64,000 nt of DNA from Aeromicrobium endophyticum (GTDB lineage Bacteria > Actinomycetota > Actinomycetes > Propionibacteriales > Nocardioidaceae), in assembly GCF_003586285.1 (NCBI RefSeq), contig NZ_QUBR01000002.1, forward strand, positions 1,116,001 through 1,180,000. The letters are read 5' to 3'. Below, piece after piece: positions 1-8,072 of this stretch. The notes beneath the pieces were generated by a model. That model was given only the letters and a program-made list of their open reading frames with translations. It searched no databases and was not told where the DNA came from. Each line of letters begins with the position of its first letter. Positions within the stretch are counted from its first letter, which is position 1. The translations under genes and the position numbers were made by a program.

Positions 1-44
1 ATGGTGCTGCCTCTCGTGACGTTCTCGTGAAGGGTGGATGTGGT
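1..44. other. Left-edge sequence without a recognised feature
   Basis: These bases precede the glpF stop on the minus strand. Nothing recognisable is present; any gene here would lie mostly outside the window. Confidence 0.4.
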
Positions 45-851
45 CTAGCTCTGCGTGGCCGGCTCGGAGACGGTGATCTCCTCGGGCTCGTCCGGCAGGT
101 GGGCCTCGATGAGGTACCTGAACAGGCCGCCGCCGATCAGGCCGCCGACGATCGGCGCGACGATCGGGAGCCAGAAGTACAGCGGGTGGTCGCCCGACGT
201 GCTGAACCACGCATCTCCGTAGCCCGTGATCCACGAGGCCAGGCGGGGACCGAAGTCGCGGGCCGGGTTGATCGCGTAGCCGGCGTTGCCGCCCAGTGCC
301 ATGCCGATGCCGACGACCAGCAGGCCCACCACGACAGGGCCGATGTTGGCCATCGGCGGGTTGTTGGTCGCCGTCGTCAGGGCGAAGATCACGAAGACGA
401 GGATCGCGGTGCCGACCACCTGGTCGAGGAACGCGGTCGGGATCGAGACGCCGGCCGTCGGCGAGGTCGAGAAGATGCCCTGGGTGTCGTACGTGTGACC
501 GGGGTCGATCTTGGCGATGAGGTCGGCGTAGGTGGCGCGGATGATCAGCGCGCCGACGAAGGCGCCGACGACCTGGGCGCCGATGTAGGGCGCGACCTTG
601 CGCCACTCGAATCCCTTGAACGCCGCGAGCGCGATCGTGACGGCGGGGTTGAGGTGCGCCCCCGACAGACGGGCCGCGACGTAAACGCCCAGCGTCACGC
701 CGATGCCCCACGCCCAGGCGATCGAGTCGTGGTCGCCTGCCGCTCCGTCGCCGGTCACGACCTGGGCCACCACGCCCGCCCCGAACAGGATGATGATCAT
801 CGTGCCGAACATCTCGGCCGTCAGCTCACCCCACAACGTCGACTTCTTCAT
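45..851 (-). CDS. glpF: Glycerol uptake facilitator (MIP/aquaporin family)
   Basis: A membrane channel of 268 residues for glycerol entry. Both signature motifs of the MIP family are present: NPAV in the first half and a GYAINPARDFGPR segment in the second, as in aquaglyceroporins with Asp after the second NPA box. About six hydrophobic helices are visible. The start is the ATG at 851 (MKKST), chosen because a GGAGG lies five bases upstream; a longer open frame continues to 1106 but has no ribosome site. It is divergent from an IclR regulator and glycerol kinase, so glycerol is the likely substrate. The call is firm for the family; substrate rests on context. Confidence 0.93.
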   Translation of the reverse strand: MKKSTLWGELTAEMFGTMIIILFGAGVVAQVVTGDGAAGDHDSIAWAWGIGVTLGVYVAARLSGAHLNPAVTIALAAFKGFEWRKVAPYIGAQVVGAFVGALIIRATYADLIAKIDPGHTYDTQGIFSTSPTAGVSIPTAFLDQVVGTAILVFVIFALTTATNNPPMANIGPVVVGLLVVGIGMALGGNAGYAINPARDFGPRLASWITGYGDAWFSTSGDHPLYFWLPIVAPIVGGLIGGGLFRYLIEAHLPDEPEEITVSEPATQS

Positions 852-895
852 GCATGCCTCCTGGTGCGTCGGCGGCGTCGTTGCCGCCTCATCGC

Positions 896-924
896 ACGTT
901 AGGCACGGGTGTGACCCACGCCAA
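896..924 (-). promoter_or_regulatory. Candidate glpF promoter (-35/-10)
   Basis: On the minus strand TTGGCG (919-924) and TAACGT (896-901) are separated by 17 bases, a good sigma-70-type pair. It would give a leader of about 40 bases carrying the GGAGG ribosome site of glpF. Inferred from spacing and consensus only. Confidence 0.55.
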
Positions 925-931
925 GCCCCAC

Positions 932-950
932 CGTTCGGCATCGTCGAACG
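932..950. promoter_or_regulatory. Candidate IclR-family operator in the glpF/iclR intergenic region
   Basis: A perfect inverted repeat, CGTTCG-N7-CGAACG, lies between the divergent genes. Its left arm falls where the -35 of the iclR-glpK transcript should be (17 bases before TACGGT at 955), and it sits just upstream of the glpF -35. The position fits autoregulation and joint control of glycerol genes by the adjacent IclR protein, as for GylR in Streptomyces. Binding is inferred. Confidence 0.55.
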
Positions 951-966
951 CGGGTACGGTTGAGCC

Positions 967-1725
967 ATGACGCGATCCATCCAGTCGGTCGAGCGCGCGA
1001 CGGCGATCCTGCGCCTGCTGGCCGGTGCGGCGGGCCCCTTGCGGCTGTCGGAGGTCGCCGGCACCTTGGGCCTGGCGAAGCCGACGGCGTTCGGCATCAT
1101 CCGCACCCTGCGCGACGCCGGCTTCGTCCACCAGGACCAGCTGACGTCCGACTACTCGCTCGGCGACGGGGTGCGGCACCTCCACCGCTCTGGCATCGAC
1201 CCGCACGACCTGCGGTCGCTGGCCACGAACTGGGCCGACGCGCTGGCCTCGCGCACGCGGCTCGAGGTGCTCATCGCGGTGCCCGAGCGCGACGGTGCCC
1301 GGATCGTCCACCACGTGTTCCGTCCCGACGACTCCGAGCAGGAGCTGCGCATCGACGAGGTGCTGCCGTTCCACGCCACGGCGCTGGGCAAGGTCGTGCT
1401 GGCGTTCTCGGCCGGTATCGCCTCGCCCAGCCCCGACCTCGAGCGCTACACCCGCCGCACGCTGACCCAGCGTGCGGCGTTCGACGTCGAGATGAGCCGC
1501 GTCCGCGAACGTGGCTGGGCCGACGAGCACGGCGAGCTCACCCCCGGGGTGGGCGCCGTCTCGGTGCCGCTGCGCGGCTTCGGCGGGCTCGGCGTGGGCG
1601 CCGTCGCCGTGTCGGGGCCGCTCGAGCGGGTCTTCCACACCGTCGGGGCGCCGCGGGACGGCATCGTGGCCGCCACCGCCTCGACCGCCGCGGCGATCTC
1701 CCGGTCGTTGGGCGTGCACGCATGA
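967..1725 (+). CDS. IclR-family regulator of glycerol genes (GylR-like)
   Basis: A 252-residue DNA-binding regulator. Residues 1 to about 60 form a winged helix-turn-helix (SIQSVERATAILRLLA, then LRLSEVAGTLGLAKPTAFGIIRTL), followed by an IclR effector-binding domain ending in conserved small-residue segments. The start ATG at 967 follows TACGGT-N6, so the mRNA is probably leaderless. The stop overlaps the glpK start as ATGA, showing an operon. Divergent glpF and a palindrome at 932-950 suggest it controls both arms. In Streptomyces the homologous GylR represses the glycerol operon; the same role here is inferred. Confidence 0.88.
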   Translation: MTRSIQSVERATAILRLLAGAAGPLRLSEVAGTLGLAKPTAFGIIRTLRDAGFVHQDQLTSDYSLGDGVRHLHRSGIDPHDLRSLATNWADALASRTRLEVLIAVPERDGARIVHHVFRPDDSEQELRIDEVLPFHATALGKVVLAFSAGIASPSPDLERYTRRTLTQRAAFDVEMSRVRERGWADEHGELTPGVGAVSVPLRGFGGLGVGAVAVSGPLERVFHTVGAPRDGIVAATASTAAAISRSLGVHA

Positions 1726-3242
1726 GCACCGTCATCGCGGCGATCGACCAGGGCACGACGTCGTCGCGGTGCATGCTGTTCGACCGGCAGGGGCGCACGC
1801 TGTCGCTCGCGCAGCGCGAGCACCAGCAGACCTTCCCACGTCCGGGCTGGGTGCAGCACGACGCCGACGAGATCTGGCGTCACGTGCGCCGCCTCGTCCC
1901 CGAGGCCCTCGACCAGGCCGGGGTGGGGGTCCGCGACGTCGCGGCCCTCGGCATCGCCAACCAGCGCGAGACCACCGTCGTCTGGGACCGCACGAGCGGT
2001 CGCTCGCTCGGCCCCGCGATCACCTGGCAGGACACGCGCACGGCCGACATCGTCGCCGAGCTGGTGGCACGTGGCGAGGACGAGCGCATCGTCGAGATCA
2101 CCGGCCTGCCCCCGCACACGTACTTCGCCGGGCCGCGGCTGCGCTGGCTGCTCGACCGACGACCCGGCCTGCGCGAGCGGGCGGCCGACGGCGAGGTGCT
2201 GTTCGGGACGATGGAGTCCTGGCTGATCTGGAACCTCACCGGAGGGGTCGACGGCGGCGTGCACGTCACCGACGTCACCAACGCGAGCCGCACCATGCTC
2301 ATGGACCTGACGACGTGCACGTGGAGCGAGACGATGCTCGACCTGCTCGACGTCCCGCGCGCCGTGCTGCCCACGATCCGGCCCAGCGGCGAGGTCTACG
2401 GCACGTGCGTCGGCGACCTCGCAGGCGTGCCGATCGCGGGCGCGATCGGCGACCAGCAGGCCGCCCTCTTCGGCCAGACCTGCTTCACCCCCGGCGACGC
2501 CAAGTGCACCTACGGCACGGGCGCCTTCCTGCTCGTCAACGCCGGCACCGAGCGGCCGCGGCCGGAGCGCACCGTCCTGCCCACCGTCGCCTTCGCGCTC
2601 GGCGACGACGCGCCGGTGTACGCCGTCGAGGGCTCGATCGCGATGACCGGCTCGCTCGTGCAGTGGCTGCGCGACTCGCTCGAGATCATCGAGACGGCGC
2701 CGCAGGTCGAGACCCTCGCCCGATCCGTCGACGACAACGGAGGCTGCTACATCGTGCCGGCGTTCTCGGGCCTGTTCGCACCGAGGTGGGACCCTGACGC
2801 CCGCGGCACCATCGTCGGCCTGACGTCGTACATCCGCAAGGGGCACATCGCCCGGGCGGCCCTCGAGGCGACGGCGTGGCAGACGTGGGAGGTCGTCGAG
2901 GCCATCCGCCACGACGTCGGGCTCGACCTGCAGTCCCTGCGCGTCGACGGCGGCATGACGTCCAACCACCTGCTGATGCAGCACGTCGCCGACGTGCTCG
3001 ACGTGCCGGTCGAGCGTCCGCTGGTGTCGGAGACCGTGTGCCTGGGCGCGGCGTACGTCGCCGGCCTGACGGTCGGCTACTGGGCCGATCTCAGCACGCT
3101 GGCCCACCACCGGCACCGGGCGGCGGTGTGGCGACCGAGGATGGACCCCGCCGTGCGGGCCCATGAGTCGTCGCAGTGGAACCGGGCCGTCGAGCACGCG
3201 CTGGGCTGGGTGAGCCACCCGGCGCAGCCCGCGGTCCCGTAG
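1722..3242 (+). CDS. glpK: Glycerol kinase
   Basis: Phosphorylates glycerol to glycerol 3-phosphate with ATP in the cytoplasm. The 506-residue length is normal for the FGGY kinase family. The N-terminus AAIDQGTTSSRCMLFD carries the phosphate-binding loop; WQDTRT, GAIGDQQAALFGQ and the SIAMTGSLVQWLRD segment are typical of GlpK. The start ATG overlaps the stop of the IclR gene by ATGA, so translation is probably coupled. No glpD is present within the window on this side. Together with divergent glpF it makes a complete entry-and-trapping module for glycerol. Confidence 0.96.
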   Translation: MSTVIAAIDQGTTSSRCMLFDRQGRTLSLAQREHQQTFPRPGWVQHDADEIWRHVRRLVPEALDQAGVGVRDVAALGIANQRETTVVWDRTSGRSLGPAITWQDTRTADIVAELVARGEDERIVEITGLPPHTYFAGPRLRWLLDRRPGLRERAADGEVLFGTMESWLIWNLTGGVDGGVHVTDVTNASRTMLMDLTTCTWSETMLDLLDVPRAVLPTIRPSGEVYGTCVGDLAGVPIAGAIGDQQAALFGQTCFTPGDAKCTYGTGAFLLVNAGTERPRPERTVLPTVAFALGDDAPVYAVEGSIAMTGSLVQWLRDSLEIIETAPQVETLARSVDDNGGCYIVPAFSGLFAPRWDPDARGTIVGLTSYIRKGHIARAALEATAWQTWEVVEAIRHDVGLDLQSLRVDGGMTSNHLLMQHVADVLDVPVERPLVSETVCLGAAYVAGLTVGYWADLSTLAHHRHRAAVWRPRMDPAVRAHESSQWNRAVEHALGWVSHPAQPAVP

Positions 3243-3305
3243 CCCCGTGTCAGGGCTCACAGGGGTTGCGGGATGCGTCCGGCCGAGGACGGGGTTGAGG
3301 CTCGC

Positions 3306-4493
3306 ATGACCCGTCTTACCGGAACGCGCGCCTTCGTCGTCGTGGTCCTCGCCTTCCTCGTCACGATGATCGGCACGACGCTGCCGACGCCCATGTACGG
3401 CGTCTACCAGCAGCGTCTCGGCTTCTCGCTGACGACGATCACGGTGGTCTTCGCGATGTACGCGTTCGGCGTGCTGGCGGCCCTGCTCGTGTTCGGCCGC
3501 TGGTCCGACGCCCTGGGCCGGCGACCCCTGCTGCTCGCCGGGCTGGCCACGTCGCTGGCCAGCGACGTGGTCTTCCTGCTGGCCGACGCCACGTGGGTGC
3601 TGCTGGTGGCGCGCGTCGTCTCGGGCGTGTCGGCCGGCATCTACGTCGGGACGGCCACCGCCGCGGTCATCGAGGCCGCGCCCGAGCGGTGGCGCTCGCG
3701 CGCACCCCTGGTGGCCACCGCCGCCAACATCGGCGGACTGGGTCTCGGCCCCGTCATCGCCGCTGCGCTCGTCGCCGCCTTCCCGTGGCCGGTGCACCTG
3801 ACGTTCGTGGTGCACGCCGTGGCGGCTCTGCTCGTCCTGGTGCTGCTGAGCCAGGTGCCCGAGACCGTCGACGTGACGCCCGGGGCCCGTCCGCAGCTGC
3901 AGCGACCGAGCGTCCCCGCCTCGGCCCGGACGACCTTCGTGGGGGCCGGCATCGCCGGGTTCGCGGGCTTCGCCGTCTGCGGCCTGTTCACGGCGGTGTC
4001 ACCCCGCTTCGTCGGCGAGGCCGTCGACGACCCGCACCCCCTCGTGTCGGTGTCGGTGGTGTTCGCCCTGTTCGCCGCCTCGGTGCTGGCCCAGGTGGTG
4101 TGGCACCGGCTGCCGACCGACACGGGCGTCGACCTCGGCTGCGTGCTGCTGACGGCCGGCATGCTGATGTTCACGGTCTCGCTGTCACAGGAGTGGCTGT
4201 GGCTGATGCTCGCCGCCGCGGTCGTCGCGGGCGCCGGCCAGGGCATCTCGTTCAGCAAGGGGCTGTCGGCGGTGCTGCAGCGCGTCGGCGCCCACGAGCG
4301 CGCCGGCACGACGTCGGCGTTCTTCGTCGTGGCCTACGTCGCGATCTCCGTGCCGGTCATCGGCAGCGGCATCGCCTCCGACCACTGGGGGCTCGACCCG
4401 GCGGGCATCGCGTTCTCGCTGGCCGCCGCTGCCCTGGCCGCCCTGGCGCTGGTCACGCTCGTGATCGACCAGCGCCGGACGCCCACCGCCTGA
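3306..4493 (+). CDS. Major facilitator superfamily transporter
   Basis: A 395-residue membrane protein with about 12 hydrophobic helices. The loop between helices 2 and 3 reads GRWSDALGRRPLLL, the MFS signature (GxxxDxxGRR). Substrate cannot be told from sequence; the family includes drug exporters and sugar or acid transporters. The ATG at 3306 is preferred over an upstream ATG at 3273 because the protein then begins directly before the first helix; the ribosome site (gagg) is weak. It follows glpK by 63 bases and may be co-transcribed, but nothing ties it to glycerol. Confidence 0.82.
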   Translation: MTRLTGTRAFVVVVLAFLVTMIGTTLPTPMYGVYQQRLGFSLTTITVVFAMYAFGVLAALLVFGRWSDALGRRPLLLAGLATSLASDVVFLLADATWVLLVARVVSGVSAGIYVGTATAAVIEAAPERWRSRAPLVATAANIGGLGLGPVIAAALVAAFPWPVHLTFVVHAVAALLVLVLLSQVPETVDVTPGARPQLQRPSVPASARTTFVGAGIAGFAGFAVCGLFTAVSPRFVGEAVDDPHPLVSVSVVFALFAASVLAQVVWHRLPTDTGVDLGCVLLTAGMLMFTVSLSQEWLWLMLAAAVVAGAGQGISFSKGLSAVLQRVGAHERAGTTSAFFVVAYVAISVPVIGSGIASDHWGLDPAGIAFSLAAAALAALALVTLVIDQRRTPTA

Positions 4494-4511
4494 CCCGGCT
4501 CCCGCGAGCCA

Positions 4512-4571
4512 CCTCCGCGGACGTCATCACATCAGTACCTACGACAGCACATCCGTGATGACGTCCGGAGG
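4512..4571. terminator. Bidirectional terminator-like inverted repeat between convergent genes
   Basis: The arm CCTCCGCGGACGTCATCAC (4512-4530) pairs with GTGATGACGTCCGGAGG (4555-4571) over 17 base pairs with a two-base bulge and a 24-base loop. It fills the gap between the MFS transporter stop (4493) and the leuA stop (4585), both pointing inward. There is no T-tract, as is common in high-GC actinobacteria. Confidence 0.6.
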
Positions 4572-4584
4572 GGCGCAGGGTCGG

Positions 4585-6387
<1,803 letters not shown>

Positions 6388-6435
6388 CTAGAGGACCTCG
6401 ACGCGGCAGAGAAGAAGCGAGCGGATCTGCAGCAC
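6388..6435 (-). CDS. leuA leader peptide (leucine attenuation)
   Basis: A 15-codon frame starting GTG and ending TAG encodes VLQIRSLLLCRVEVL (first residue read as fMet). Five of the 15 codons are Leu, including three in a row written CTT CTT CTC; CTT is rare in the long genes of this window, where CTG and CTC dominate. TAGCCT lies six bases before the GTG, so it is probably the first codon of the mRNA. A stem follows and then leuA, 72 bases downstream of the stop. Leader peptides with Leu runs before leuA have been proposed in Actinobacteria; this reading fits that model. It is too short to be called by length alone. Confidence 0.75.
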   Translation of the reverse strand: MLQIRSLLLCRVEVL

Positions 6436-6440
6436 CCGAA

Positions 6441-6447
6441 TAGGCTA
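6441..6447. promoter_or_regulatory. Overlapping divergent -10 elements (leuA leader / GST-like gene)
   Basis: TAGGCT at 6441-6446 is six bases before the plus-strand ATG at 6453. Read on the minus strand, TAGCCT at 6447-6442 is six bases before the leader-peptide GTG at 6435. The two hexamers share five base pairs, so the two leaderless transcripts probably cannot be initiated at the same time. Confidence 0.6.
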
Positions 6448-6452
6448 GCAGC

Positions 6453-7478
6453 ATGCCTTCCCACGACTCTGCGGACTCCGACCACTCGACCTCCGGCGCG
6501 TACGTGCACGCCGGCCAGGAGTTCGACCGCGACATGAACTACATCCCCGACCGCATCGTCCGCGAGGGCACCGACGCCGAGGGCCGTCCCGCCTGGCCCG
6601 TCGAGGCCGGACGCTACCGACTGATCGTCGCGCGGGCGTGCCCGTGGGCCAACCGCGCGATCATCGTCCGTCGCCTGCTGGGCCTCGAGGACGCGATCTC
6701 GATCGGCTACTGCGGCCCCACGCACGACAAGCGCAGCTGGACGTTCGACCTCGACCCGGGTGGCGTCGACCCCGTGCTCGGCATCGAGCGCATCCAGGAG
6801 GCGTACCTCAAGCGCTACCCCGACTACCCGCGCGGCATCACGGTGCCGGCGATGGTCGAGGTGTCGTCGGGCCAGGTCGTCACCAACGACTTCCCGTGGA
6901 TCACGCACGACTTCGCGGCCGAGTGGACCGAGCACCACCGCGAGGGCGCGCCCGACCTGTGGCCGGCCGACGTCCGCGACGAGATGGAGACCGTCATGAA
7001 GCGGATCTTCACCGAGGTCAACAACGGTGTGTACCGCTGCGGCTTCGCCGGGTCGCAGGAGACGTACGAGGCCGCCTACGACCGGCTGTGGACCGCGATG
7101 GACTGGCTCGAGGAGCGTCTCGCGACGCGCCGCTTCCTGATGGGCGACAGCATCACCGAGGCCGACGTCCGGCTGTTCACGACACTGGCCCGCTTCGACG
7201 CCGTCTACCACGGGCACTTCAAGTGCAACCGTCAGAAGCTGACGGAGATGCCGGTGCTGTGGGCGTACGCCCGCGACCTGTTCCAGACGCCCGGCTTCGG
7301 CGAGACGATCGACTTCGACCAGATCAAGAAGCACTACTACATCGTCCAGACCGACATCAATCCGACGAAGATCGTGCCGAAGGGCCCCGATCCCGAGGCG
7401 TGGCTGACGCCGCACGGTCGCGAGTCGCTCGGCGGACGCCCCTTCGGCGACGGCACCCCGCCCGACCCCGAAGTGTGA
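6453..7478 (+). CDS. Glutathionyl-hydroquinone reductase-like (Xi-class GST, ECM4/YqjG family)
   Basis: A 341-residue cytoplasmic thioredoxin-fold protein. The ARACPWANR motif places the catalytic Cys at residue 63; KHYYIVQTDINPTKIVPKGP near residue 300 is the conserved C-terminal motif of the family. Known members use glutathione to reduce glutathionyl-hydroquinones. Actinobacteria generally make mycothiol instead, so the thiol partner here is uncertain and a mycothiol-dependent role is an inference. The start is the ATG at 6453, preceded by TAGGCT-N6 with no ribosome site, so it is probably leaderless. It is transcribed away from leuA from an overlapping promoter. Confidence 0.85.
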   Translation: MPSHDSADSDHSTSGAYVHAGQEFDRDMNYIPDRIVREGTDAEGRPAWPVEAGRYRLIVARACPWANRAIIVRRLLGLEDAISIGYCGPTHDKRSWTFDLDPGGVDPVLGIERIQEAYLKRYPDYPRGITVPAMVEVSSGQVVTNDFPWITHDFAAEWTEHHREGAPDLWPADVRDEMETVMKRIFTEVNNGVYRCGFAGSQETYEAAYDRLWTAMDWLEERLATRRFLMGDSITEADVRLFTTLARFDAVYHGHFKCNRQKLTEMPVLWAYARDLFQTPGFGETIDFDQIKKHYYIVQTDINPTKIVPKGPDPEAWLTPHGRESLGGRPFGDGTPPDPEV

Positions 7479-7521
7479 CGCCTACGGCCTCATTCCGTTC
7501 GGGTGACGCCGTGGGCGTCAC
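7475..7521. terminator. Bidirectional hairpin covering two convergent stop codons
   Basis: GTGACGCCTACGG (7475-7487) pairs with CCGTGGGCGTCAC (7509-7521), 13 pairs with one G-U on the plus strand and a 21-base loop. The stop codons of both flanking genes (TGA 7476-7478 and, on the minus strand, 7520-7518) lie inside the stem, so one palindrome serves as both gene ends and terminator. Confidence 0.6.
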
Positions 7522-8072
7522 ACGTCGCGGGGTGGGGCCGTGGCGCGCGACATGATGTCGGCGACGACGTCGCTCTTGGCGTCGGCATAGTCGTTCGTGT
7601 CGTCCCAGTCGCGCAGCGACAGCTCGCGCTTGACCGCCTTGTAGCGGTCACGGTCGTCGGGGTGCGTGCGCAGCCAGTCGCGGAACACGAGGTGGCGGCG
7701 CTCCCAGTCGCTGCCGACCGTGCACACGTGCAGGTTGACGTCGCGCTCCGGAGTGCGCAGCATGCGGTGCTCGGGCTCGCGCACGCGCAGCACGTAGCCG
7801 GCCGCGACCAGGTCGGGGACGAACGCGTCCTCGTCCTCGACGTCGACGACGCTGAGGTCGATGTCGATGATGGGCTTGGCCGCGAGCCCCGGGACGCTGG
7901 TCGAGCCGATGTGCTCGAGGCCCAGCACCCGGTCGCCCAGGGCGGCGACGATGCGCGAGCGCTCGTGCTCGTACCGCTCGGCCCAGCGGGGGTCGTGGTC
8001 GACGATGACGATGTCGCGCTTCTCGCGGCCGCCGATCAGGACGCCGTCGAGCGGATCGGGTGACGCACTCAT
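7518..8072 (-). CDS. GrpB family (UPF0157) nucleotidyltransferase-fold protein
   Basis: A 184-residue protein. VDHDPRWAERYEHERSRI and LEHIGSTSVPGLAAKPIIDIDL are the hallmarks of the GrpB family, with the GSTS and DID residues arranged as in the nucleotidyltransferase fold. Cellular role is not established for the family. The ATG at 8072 overlaps the stop of the upstream transglutaminase gene as ATGA, so it is the last gene of the moxR operon; a functional link with that complex is not known. Two other frames extend further upstream but would overlap the transglutaminase gene. Confidence 0.85.
   Translation of the reverse strand: MSASPDPLDGVLIGGREKRDIVIVDHDPRWAERYEHERSRIVAALGDRVLGLEHIGSTSVPGLAAKPIIDIDLSVVDVEDEDAFVPDLVAAGYVLRVREPEHRMLRTPERDVNLHVCTVGSDWERRHLVFRDWLRTHPDDRDRYKAVKRELSLRDWDDTNDYADAKSDVVADIMSRATAPPRDV

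Noticed and set aside
960..1721. Extension of glycerol kinase upstream to 960
   Set aside because: This part is the iclR gene read in the wrong frame; glpK homology begins at 1722.
3241..3270. Possible terminator CCCCGTG...CACAGGGG after glpK
   Set aside because: Stem is short and bulged; no convincing pairing beyond four G-C pairs at the base.
1446..3815. A 789-codon minus-strand frame opposite glpK
   Set aside because: Shadow of the glycerol kinase and iclR genes; no motif and biased composition.
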